A stretch of 14,312 nt of DNA, taken from positions 1 to 14,312 of the forward strand of contig JAIOTT010000134.1 of assembly GCA_021106655.1 (NCBI GenBank), written 5' to 3'. Positions 1-6,227 of the stretch are shown here, piece by piece. The position numbers and the translations under genes were made by a program. This stretch comes from Bacteroidales bacterium. Lineage in GTDB: Bacteria; Bacteroidota; Bacteroidia; Bacteroidales; SMBSF77. Numbering within the stretch: the stretch's first letter is position 1; each line of letters opens with the position of its first letter. The notes under the pieces are model-generated. The model ran no database searches. It was not told the DNA's origin and saw nothing but the letters and a program-made list of their open reading frames with translations.

Positions 1-1
1 C

Positions 2-670
2 GGTTGCCAGAATTGCTATGCAGAAGCAATGGCAAGGCGTTTAAAAGCAATGGGGACAAAAGGCTATGAGAATGGTTTTGAGTTTTCCATTATGCCGGAA
101 AGACTTGAACAACCATTGAACATAAAAAAGCCAACAAAATTCTTTGTTAATTCTATGAGTGATCTGTTTCATGAGAAAATGCCATTTGCATATCTTGATG
201 CAATTTTTGAAGTTATTGAAAACACCCCTTGGCATACATACCAGATCCTTACAAAAAGAGAGAAAGTAATGTCGGAATATTTAATAGATATTTGTTTACC
301 AAAGAATGTGTGGTTGGGTGTAACAGTTGAAAACCAAGAAACCAAACATAGAATTGATTATTTACGCAATGTTAGTGCTTCTATCCGGTTCATTTCAATC
401 GAGCCTCTTCTTGAGGATCTTGGTGAAATAAACCTACAAAATATCCATTGGGTAATCGTCGGTGGTGAAAGTGGTATCAAGGCTAGGCCAATGAAAAGTG
501 AATGGGCTCTGAATATTAAAAAACAGTGCGAACAGCAACAAGTAGCTTTCTTCTTTAAGCAATGGGGAATCTGGGGAGCAGATGGCATTAAAAGAAACAA
601 AAAGCTTAACGGAAGAGAGCTAAATGGGAGGGTTTATAATGAGTATCCTGAACTTACACTGGGTATTTGA
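2..670 (+). CDS. DUF5131 (phage Gp37/Gp68-type) family protein, 5'-truncated by the window edge
   Basis: The reading frame is open from base 2 and the first visible residues are GCQNCYAEAMARRLKAMG. This is the CxxCYAE-type motif near the N-terminus of DUF5131 proteins, a radical-SAM-like Cys motif family found in phages and accessory regions. Family members usually start about 20-25 residues earlier (an EWT..TWNP..GC lead), so the true start lies outside the window. The ATG at 29 is therefore internal. Other family landmarks are FVNSMSDLFHE, the ILTKR segment, WLGVTVEN, FISIEPLLEDLG, VIVGGESG and the C-terminal FFFKQWG. The molecular function is not established. Members are often found beside three-Cys-motif partner (TcmP) genes, but none is visible downstream here. 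The family call is confident, the role is not. Confidence 0.8.
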   Translation, partial: GCQNCYAEAMARRLKAMGTKGYENGFEFSIMPERLEQPLNIKKPTKFFVNSMSDLFHEKMPFAYLDAIFEVIENTPWHTYQILTKREKVMSEYLIDICLPKNVWLGVTVENQETKHRIDYLRNVSASIRFISIEPLLEDLGEINLQNIHWVIVGGESGIKARPMKSEWALNIKKQCEQQQVAFFFKQWGIWGADGIKRNKKLNGRELNGRVYNEYPELTLGI

Positions 671-1127
671 TCTCAGAACAAAGATTAACGATTGTTGACA
701 TACGAAGTATTTGCAATAAGAACTTAAATTAAAAATCCACATCTAAAATCTTAATTCGTTGATCCTTGTTCATAAATCAAAACATTTTATTCTGTTTGGC
801 GAAGCATCCACGTTTCGTCATGATAGCAGAGCGTAGTTTGCAAAGCACTCCAGGTAAATGTTAGTCTCCTAATTGATGTAAATGCACAACAATTATTCTT
901 TATTCCAGAATTGTATTGTTGGATTTTGTAAATTTACTGCTAAGTTAATTGCAATATTAATATACTTTCCCTATAAATTGATGAATCATAATCACAAAAT
1001 ATAGGGTAGTCAATAAAGGCTGTTATTGGTTCAAAAAGATGTTGACTTATCATTTCTGTTTTGATTCTGGTAATACATATTGTATATTGCATAATTCAAT
1101 TTGCTTTTTTATTGGGGGAAGAAATAT
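671..1127. other. Gene-poor intergenic stretch
   Basis: I see no credible coding region, RNA gene or clear terminator in these 457 bases. Most of it is very AT-rich. A short segment at about 796-852 is distinctly richer in G and C than its surroundings and could be a fossil of a lost gene or element, but I cannot assign it. A G-rich putative ribosome-binding stretch (GGGGGAAG, 1114-1121) lies just before the ATG at 1128. Confidence 0.5.
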
Positions 1128-1651
1128 ATGTCAAAAAAAGAAAACAAGACCAAAGAGGAACTTCAGATTATAATCAATCAGTTAGAGAGAAAAATCTCTG
1201 ACTTGGAGCAATCGGAATTAAAAAGCAGCATCTGGCTTGAAAATTCACCCGTATGTACCAAAATAGTTGATCTCGATTTTAATCTACAATATATGAGCAG
1301 CTCTGGAATCAGGTGAAGCGATAACACAGGAAACTCCGATTGTAGATATAAAAGGGAATACTCAATGGTATCATTATAGTAGATAATGGAAAAGATGCCA
1401 TCGAAACATGTAGAGATAAGCCTGAGCTTGATCTGGTTTTGATGGATATTAAAATGCCGAAAATGAATGGTTATGATACTACAAGACAAATCAGAAAGTT
1501 TAATAAAAATCTGGTTATAATAGCACAAACTGCCTATGCCTTATCTGGTGATAAGAAAAAAGCAATTGAAGCTGGATGTAACGACTATATCCCAAAGCCA
1601 CTTAATAAGAAATTGCTTTCAGAGATTATTAATAAGCTCTTAGACTCATAA
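1128..1651 (+). pseudogene. Relic of a PAS-domain hybrid histidine kinase with receiver domain
   Basis: Three pieces of one protein type sit in three frames. Piece one (from ATG 1128, after a purine-rich RBS) encodes a coiled-coil-like start and the head of a PAS domain (SIWLENSPVCTKIVDLDFN), ending at TGA 1314. Piece two, roughly 1300-1383 in another frame, encodes the tail of the same PAS domain (ESGEAITQETPIVDIKGNTQ, then a Trp). Piece three, roughly 1370-1651 in the third frame, encodes a C-terminal receiver segment. That segment has the phosphoacceptor region VLMDIKMPKMNGYDTTRQI, the conserved T of AQTAYALSGD and the lysine of NDYIPKPLNKK. The middle PAS, the HisKA and HATPase domains and the acidic pocket of the receiver are missing. 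Intact hybrid kinases with this PAS are far longer. Two internal deletions explain the pattern. A functional signalling protein is not expected. Confidence 0.75.
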
Positions 1652-1666
1652 TAAAACATTTATATA

Positions 1667-2842
1667 ATGAGAATACGATTTGTAGTATTAGTAATAGTGT
1701 TTTTTACATATGCTTCCCAATTGTTTGCGCAAAGCTTAAAGGATTTGTCCTTTGGTACAGATGCTACATTTGAGGTGATGACCTGGAATATTGAATGGTT
1801 CCCAAAAAATGGGCAAACTACAATGGACTCTGTAAAGCTAATAATAGAAGCTCTTGACATAGACCTGCTGGCTTTACAAGAAATCAGTGACACAAATTTA
1901 TTTAAAAATATGGTAGATAGTCTTGATGGCTACGAGGCATATTTTGAATCTGACTGGTATGGAGGACTGGCCTACCTTTACAAAACAGATTCAATCCAAA
2001 TCCATGACATTTATGAGATATACACTACATCCCCTTACTGGAGTGCGTTTCCAAGATCACCGATGGTGATGGAGATGAGTTTCAGAAAGGAGAAGATTTT
2101 CATAATCAATAATCACTTTAAATGTTGTGGTGATGGAATTCTTGACCTTAACGATCCTGGGGATGAAGAAACAAGACGTCTCTATGCCAGTAATTTCTTA
2201 AAGCAATATATTGATTCACTTTTACCGAATGAGAAAGTAATAGTACTGGGTGACCTCAATGATATCCTAACTGACAACCAGGCAAATAATGTGTTCCAGT
2301 CGTTCCTGGATGATAGCACTAACTACATATTTTCTGATATGGATATCGCATTGGGAAGCAGTTTAGGATGGTCTTATCCGGGGTGGCCATCACATATTGA
2401 TCGCATACTAATGACTAACGAACTATTTAATGAATTTGAGCATGATAGTTCTGACATCCAAACAATTAAAATAGACGATTATCTTGTGGGTGGTTTCTGG
2501 GAATATGATGCAAACATCTCCGATCACCGTCCTGTTGCATTAAAAATTCAGACCAATTCAACTTCCGTAAATTTGAATGAAGTTGATATCCAGCATCAAA
2601 TTCTTAGTATCTATCCTAATCCTTCCAATGGTATAACTACATTATCATTTCAACAAGAACTAGAAAAAGTAAAGATAGAAATCTATGACATGGGTGGTCA
2701 AAAGATTCAGTGCTTGAGCTCTTTAAAAGGTCAAAAATCAATTCGCTGGAATGCAGATAGTTTTCCTAGTGGGATTTATTACGCCAAACTTCTTTCAGGT
2801 TCTGAAGTTAAGGCATTTGGAAGAGTGGTTTTAATAAAATAA
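1667..2842 (+). CDS. Secreted endonuclease/exonuclease/phosphatase-family protein with T9SS sorting domain
   Basis: The 391-residue protein starts with a signal peptide (hydrophobic residues about 5-20, likely cut after SQLFAQ). The EEP fold (DNase I-like, metal-dependent phosphodiesterase) spans about residues 34-296. Visible catalytic elements are N41 in TWNIEWF, E72 in LALQEI, H150 in INNHF, D196 and N198 in VLGDLND, and the terminal D286-H287 pair in ISDHRPV. Residues about 313-391 form a type-A T9SS sorting domain (LSIYPNPSNG, IYDMGGQKI, FPSGIYYAKL), so the protein should be exported and then anchored or released at the outer membrane. The substrate (nucleic acid, sugar phosphate or phospholipid) cannot be read from sequence, though an extracellular nuclease role is plausible. 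The gene begins 15 bases after the kinase relic and seems monocistronic. Confidence 0.85.
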   Translation: MRIRFVVLVIVFFTYASQLFAQSLKDLSFGTDATFEVMTWNIEWFPKNGQTTMDSVKLIIEALDIDLLALQEISDTNLFKNMVDSLDGYEAYFESDWYGGLAYLYKTDSIQIHDIYEIYTTSPYWSAFPRSPMVMEMSFRKEKIFIINNHFKCCGDGILDLNDPGDEETRRLYASNFLKQYIDSLLPNEKVIVLGDLNDILTDNQANNVFQSFLDDSTNYIFSDMDIALGSSLGWSYPGWPSHIDRILMTNELFNEFEHDSSDIQTIKIDDYLVGGFWEYDANISDHRPVALKIQTNSTSVNLNEVDIQHQILSIYPNPSNGITTLSFQQELEKVKIEIYDMGGQKIQCLSSLKGQKSIRWNADSFPSGIYYAKLLSGSEVKAFGRVVLIK

Positions 2843-2862
2843 AAAAGAGAGAATTCACCAAT

Positions 2863-3020
2863 ATGAAACAACTCTTTATCATTATCTTTGTACCACCCTC
2901 TCTTTTTCACAGATCGGTATCAACATAAGTCTGCCCGAGCGCGGGGGAACATACATTGACCTTGTGCGTGAAAATTATCGCTGGAACGATCTGAACACAG
3001 GCAACCCTCCCAACTCTGGC
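2863..3020 (+). pseudogene. Truncated, frameshifted N-terminal remnant of a secreted protein gene
   Basis: An ATG at 2863 opens a signal-peptide-like start (MKQLFIIIFV). The frame then slips. The frame through 2907 reads on as SQIGINISLPERGGTYIDLV followed by RENYRWNDLNTGNPPNSGK, a sensible secreted-protein N-terminus with a signal-peptidase-like end before QIGI. Coding sense stops at about 3020, where the intergenic repeat copy starts. What remains is about 50 residues with a one-base frameshift and no body. I recognise no family with confidence, though the GGTYIDLV.ENYRW segment looks like the start of large Bacteroidota surface proteins. It was probably cut when the repeat-flanked neighbour region arrived or rearranged. 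Confidence 0.5.
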
Positions 3021-3083
3021 AAACTGAGTTTTAAATTCGAAATTACTTCAAAATTCGGTGTTCAGAATTCAATATTCAAATTC
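3021..3083 (+). repeat. Intergenic repeat copy A (heptamer nnnnTTC type)
   Basis: This segment matches 4457-4526 almost base for base. Both begin AAACTGAG, then TTTAAATTC, then ACTTC, AAATT and CGGTGTTCAG, then an ATTC/ATATTC run ending near AATTTC. The second half is built of seven-base units ending in TTC (GGTGTTC, AGAATTC, AATATTC at 3057-3077). It abuts the truncated gene remnant on the left and the 3' end of the Ycf48-like gene on the right. Confidence 0.7.
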
Positions 3084-3090
3084 ACTAACA

Positions 3091-4305
3091 TCATCTTTTT
3101 ACAATAAGCCTTTTGTTCACTGACCAGTCTTTAGATTTGATGTTAACTATATAAATTCCAGCACTTAGTTCACTGACATTAACTTGCTGTTGATTTTGTT
3201 TCATCATTACTGTCTTAACTAATAACCCCTTAACACTGTACAAATTCAATGCTAAGTCCTCATTTCCATTTCTGTCAATACTTAATGTAATAATATCAGA
3301 AACCGGATTAGGATAAATATTTATCTGTTTCTCCATTACAATTTCCTTAAACCCCACATAAGTGGTTTTTAATATTGTTCCGGATTCGCCAACAACATAA
3401 CCTGTACTTGTATTGCCAGCATGGACAAAACAGACTGAATTTAAGGTTTTTGTTGTTCCACTTGTTTCGCTTGTCCAACTTGTACCTCCGTCAATTGTTT
3501 TTCTGATTGTACCATTCCATCCAACAGCATAGCCTGTATTGGTACTTCCTTTAGGGGTAAAATCGACAGAATATAACACATTCCCGGTTCCGCTTGTTTG
3601 GCTTATCCAGCTTGAACCACCATTTGTGGTTTTTAAAATTTCTCCACTGTTTCCAACTGCGATGCCAGTATTAGCATCTGACATATATACAGAATACATT
3701 GCATAATTGGTTGGAATTGATTGAACTATCCAGTTTGCACCACCATTAGTAGTTTTAATAATTCTGCCATTTGTACTTTCACCGCCAACAGCGTAACCGG
3801 TATTAGCATCAACAAAATAAACTGATTGTAACCAATAGTTAACTCCACTTGTTTGTTCTGTCCATGTTGATCCAGCATTGGTGGTTTTGAAGATCACGCC
3901 ACCATTGTTATATCCGCCAACAGCAAAACCGGTATTTGCATCGATGAAATAAACCGATCTCAAAGCTTCAGTTGTCCCACTTGTCAGAGCAGTCCAGTTT
4001 GTTCCACCATTAGTTGTTTTTAAAATTATTCCACCTCCACCAACAACATAAGCTGTATTGGCATCTGTGCAATGAACGGAAAACAAAATAGTAGTTGTTC
4101 CACTTGTTTGTGTTGCCCAGTTTGTTCCGCCATTGATGGTTTTAAGAATTGTTCCATCAAGGCCAACAGCATAACCAGTATTCTCATCGGTGAAATAAAC
4201 TGATTTTAATTCAGAGGTTGTACCGCTTGTTTGGGTTATCCATTGAGCATTGGTTGCAGTTACCATTGCAATTAAAACTGTCAAAATAAATGTAAATTTT
4301 TTCAT
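3091..4305 (-). CDS. Secreted Ycf48-like/BNR-type beta-propeller repeat protein with T9SS sorting domain
   Basis: The 404-residue protein starts with a signal peptide (MKKFTFILTVLIAMVTATNA). Seven repeats of about 41-45 residues follow (about 22-63, 64-104, 105-148, 149-192, 193-233, 234-277 and 278-316). Each has the pattern W..QTSGTT..L.SV.F.D.NTGYAVG..G.I.KTTNGG..W, typical of Ycf48-like (photosystem II assembly factor/BNR) propeller blades. Seven blades would close one beta-propeller, although the last lacks the usual NGG..W ending. Residues about 326-404 are a type-A T9SS sorting domain (INIYPNPVSD...LSAGIYIVNIK...LIVKR). In Bacteroidota such proteins are cell-surface proteins of unknown ligand, and a photosynthetic role is not implied. 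The ATG at 4305 directly precedes a clear signal peptide. The gene stands alone, pointing opposite to its left neighbours, between two repeat copies. Confidence 0.88.
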   Translation of the reverse strand: MKKFTFILTVLIAMVTATNAQWITQTSGTTSELKSVYFTDENTGYAVGLDGTILKTINGGTNWATQTSGTTTILFSVHCTDANTAYVVGGGGIILKTTNGGTNWTALTSGTTEALRSVYFIDANTGFAVGGYNNGGVIFKTTNAGSTWTEQTSGVNYWLQSVYFVDANTGYAVGGESTNGRIIKTTNGGANWIVQSIPTNYAMYSVYMSDANTGIAVGNSGEILKTTNGGSSWISQTSGTGNVLYSVDFTPKGSTNTGYAVGWNGTIRKTIDGGTSWTSETSGTTKTLNSVCFVHAGNTSTGYVVGESGTILKTTYVGFKEIVMEKQINIYPNPVSDIITLSIDRNGNEDLALNLYSVKGLLVKTVMMKQNQQQVNVSELSAGIYIVNIKSKDWSVNKRLIVKR

Positions 4306-4416
4306 TGTTATTAATGCCAGTTATTATAGTGCTGACCTGCACTTTTTATATTAATTTTTGATTTAAATTCTTTTATTTCATCACTGAGCGGAGTTACAAA
4401 CTAAGCTTAGTCTTTA

Positions 4417-4453
4417 GAAATATCGAACATCGAATAATGAACTCTGAAGTATT
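4417..4453 (-). repeat. Inverted arm of the intergenic repeat (GAAnnnn heptamers)
   Basis: After a GAAATATC lead, four exact-length seven-base units follow: GAACATC, GAATAAT, GAACTCT and GAAGTAT (4425-4452). This is the reverse complement type of the nnnnTTC units at 4493-4520. The two arms are separated by about 40 bases, so the segment could fold into an imperfect hairpin. Confidence 0.6.
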
Positions 4454-4456
4454 GAT

Positions 4457-4526
4457 AAACTGAGATTTAAATTCTTAAATACTTCGAAATTGGGTGTTCG
4501 GTGTTCAGGATTCGATATTCAATTTC
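4457..4526 (+). repeat. Intergenic repeat copy B (heptamer nnnnTTC type)
   Basis: This is the direct copy of 3021-3083. It carries one extra seven-base unit: GGTGTTC occurs twice in a row (4493-4499 and 4500-4506), followed by AGGATTC and GATATTC (to 4520). Copies A and B flank the Ycf48-like gene in the same orientation. Copy B ends about ten bases from the ancestral stop of the DUF6125-like gene. Confidence 0.7.
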
Positions 4527-4536
4527 AATGGTGTTT

Positions 4537-4674
4537 CTAGATGGAAAATCTCCAAGCACAAAACCACTCCTCCGGATGCTTGTCGGGAGGACAAGCGATG
4601 CACTCTGTCTTGATTCTTTTGTCGATAGACTCAACAAAAGTTGTGTATTCAACAAGTCCGCGGGCTTTACAGGG
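4537..4674 (-). pseudogene. C-terminal coding remnant of the DUF6125-like gene beyond an in-frame amber stop
   Basis: Reading on in the same frame after the TAG at 4675-4677 gives 45 further sense codons to a second TAG at 4537-4539. They begin PCKARGLVEYTTFVESIDKR and include TECIACPPDKHPEEWFCAW. The stretch has no indel or further stop, is rich in Cys and Trp, and agrees with how I remember the C-terminus of this family. It carries four cysteines (C203, C226, C229 and C240 in the full 246-codon frame), so the stop removes most of the cysteine-rich C-terminus. A recent nonsense mutation, a sequencing error or readthrough could each explain it. Confidence 0.65.
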
Positions 4675-5277
4675 CTAATCATCAAGCCCTTTTCTCTTTC
4701 TGGCATTCTGCACACGACATTCGTTCATCTGAAATACAAAACTGTCGGGTTTTTCTTCAGTGATTGATTGCTTATTTACCGTAGCATATAACCTGAATTG
4801 CAATGCTTTTTTCAATCCTTCAAGTCCAGGATTTTCTCCAAGGGATAAAAATCGTTTTATCGACCAGGCCTCAAAAGGAGAAAAATGTCCCCAGCATGTA
4901 TCGTTGCAGCGTTTAGCATCAAACATACCCCGTGTGAATTCTACGGCCTGAAACCAAACACCATCATTCGCCAGCCAGTTAACAGCTGCGCCTTCTTTCA
5001 GCTCTTCGAGCTTTTCTTTTGGCATGTCCAGTAAAGGTTTTGGAATATCATCCACCATTTCAAAACCAAGTACTTTGGATAATCTTTTCATCTGTATACC
5101 AAAACTTTTGGGATATGCAACATCCATAATTTCTCTTGCTCTTTCGGGACCAAACTGATGCTGTACCTCTGCAAACCACATGGCATGATGCATGATAGTA
5201 CGGTGAAAGTAATCCATTACCAGGCGGGCATTGTCCTCATGACTAAGGTCTTCCTGTTTGTTATACGGTTTTTCCAT
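4675..5277 (-). CDS. DUF6125-like cytosolic protein, apparently truncated by an amber codon
   Basis: This is a 200-residue product with no signal peptide or membrane segment. Recognisable stretches are SHEDNARLVMDYFHRTIMHH, AVNWLANDGVWFQAVE, AKRCNDTCWGHFSPFEAW (C124, C128) and FVFQMNECRVQNARKRKG (C187). They match my memory of the DUF6125 family, small soluble proteins of unknown function found in anaerobes. Family members normally continue for about 45 residues with more cysteines. Here that segment lies intact beyond the TAG (see 4537-4674). The gene follows the smaller HMG-CoA lyase gene on the same strand by 54 bases and is probably cotranscribed with both lyases, which hints at a role linked to leucine or acyl-CoA breakdown. 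A metal- or Fe-S-binding function is only a guess from the cysteines. Confidence 0.6.
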   Translation of the reverse strand: MEKPYNKQEDLSHEDNARLVMDYFHRTIMHHAMWFAEVQHQFGPERAREIMDVAYPKSFGIQMKRLSKVLGFEMVDDIPKPLLDMPKEKLEELKEGAAVNWLANDGVWFQAVEFTRGMFDAKRCNDTCWGHFSPFEAWSIKRFLSLGENPGLEGLKKALQFRLYATVNKQSITEEKPDSFVFQMNECRVQNARKRKGLDD

Positions 5278-5288
5278 AATATTTTTTT

Positions 5289-5331
5289 AAGTGACTAGAA
5301 TTTCAAGTGACTAAAGTGACTAAAATTAATT
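5289..5331 (+). repeat. Degenerate nonamer tandem repeat (AAGTGACTA type)
   Basis: The sequence reads AAGTGACTA, GAATTTC, AAGTGACTA, AAGTGACTA, AAATTAATT, and it abuts the stop of the lyase gene at 5332. The same unit recurs at 9195-9237 and 13484-13528. Relative to transcription of the flanking minus-strand genes it is read as the reverse complement. Confidence 0.7.
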
Positions 5332-6183
5332 CTAGTTTATTTTAGTCATTTTTAACAATTTTTGTTCAGCAATCTCAAACTCTTTTTGATCAATTGCTGT
5401 TGTTATTCCATTTTCTATACAATACTCCAGCAAATTTCGGGTATTAAGATTACCCAACAGATTATCATCAGCCATTGGGCATCCTCCAAGTCCGCCTATC
5501 ACTGCATCGAATCTCCTGCACCCGGCTTTATAAGCACTATCAAGCTTATCATACCAGTCATTAGGCTTTGCATGCAGATGAAATCCAAATTCTATATCAG
5601 GAAACTTTGGAATGAGTACCGAGAACACCTTGCTGATTTTCTCCGGAGTGGAGTCTCCAAGAATATCTGAAAAAGGAATGGTGTTAATTCCTTTAGATTT
5701 AAGAATTTCAACAGATCTCTCTATGATCTCCATATTCCATTCATCTCCGTAAGGATTTCCAAAACCCATTGTGACATAGACAACAAGTTCTTTGCCGGCC
5801 TTATGACAAAGTTCGTTCAATTCGTCAACTAAAATGAGTGATTGTTCAATATCAGAATTAATATTTCTTTGAAGAAAAGTAGGAGAAACAGAAAAAGGAA
5901 AAGTAAGATAGTCAATTTTCTCAAACTGAACTGCTCTTTCTCCCCCTTTTTTGTTGGCAACCAAAACCATTATTTTGGATTGGCTTTCAGATAGATCCAA
6001 ATTTTCTAATACCTCTGCAGTGTCATGTAATTGCGGAATCGCTTTCGGTGAAACAAAACTTCCAATATCAATAACATCAAAACCAACCCTAAGGAGAGTA
6101 TTGAGGTAATCAATTTTATGGTTTACAGGAATATATTTTTCAATTCCCTGCATTCCATCTCTGGGCGTTTCTATTATTTTCAC
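5332..6183 (-). CDS. Hydroxymethylglutaryl-CoA lyase
   Basis: A DRE-TIM metallolyase of 283 residues, slightly shorter than the usual 290-300. It cleaves (S)-HMG-CoA to acetyl-CoA and acetoacetate, the last step of leucine degradation. Visible motifs are ETPRDGMQGI (R8, with metal ligand D9), the GFHLHAKPNDW segment with H202 and H204, and the signature GGLGGCPMA with catalytic C235, followed by GNLNT (N245, likely metal ligand). The start is GTG at 6183. No ATG lies between it and an upstream in-frame stop, and it places the RDG motif at the expected distance from the N-terminus. No Shine-Dalgarno site is obvious. It lies 44 bases after the second lyase-family gene on the same strand. Of the two paralogues this one keeps all catalytic residues. 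Confidence 0.88.
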   Translation of the reverse strand: MKIIETPRDGMQGIEKYIPVNHKIDYLNTLLRVGFDVIDIGSFVSPKAIPQLHDTAEVLENLDLSESQSKIMVLVANKKGGERAVQFEKIDYLTFPFSVSPTFLQRNINSDIEQSLILVDELNELCHKAGKELVVYVTMGFGNPYGDEWNMEIIERSVEILKSKGINTIPFSDILGDSTPEKISKVFSVLIPKFPDIEFGFHLHAKPNDWYDKLDSAYKAGCRRFDAVIGGLGGCPMADDNLLGNLNTRNLLEYCIENGITTAIDQKEFEIAEQKLLKMTKIN

Positions 6184-6227
6184 AAAGATGAAGTAAATAA
6201 AAATCTGGGTTCAAAAAAAGCGATTTA

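Noticed and set aside
780..860. Integron attC-like or other recombination site in the GC-richer island
   Set aside because: The core RYYYAAC/GTTRRRY pair and paired arms are not present.
1178..1528. Open frame antisense to the kinase relic
   Set aside because: It runs antisense across recognisable PAS and receiver coding remnants and has no domain-like content of its own.
3091..4305. Photosystem II assembly role for the Ycf48-like protein
   Set aside because: The signal peptide, T9SS tail and Bacteroidota context show a surface protein. The repeat is shared by many unrelated secreted proteins.
4328..4343. Small hairpin AGTGC-TGACCT-GCACT followed by T residues, possible terminator
   Set aside because: The stem is only five base pairs and it lies upstream of the start of the Ycf48-like gene, with no plus-strand gene ending nearby.
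4675..4677. TAG read as pyrrolysine or as a reassigned codon
   Set aside because: Other genes in the window end normally in TAG and no pyrrolysine genes are seen. A nonsense mutation or sequencing error is simpler.
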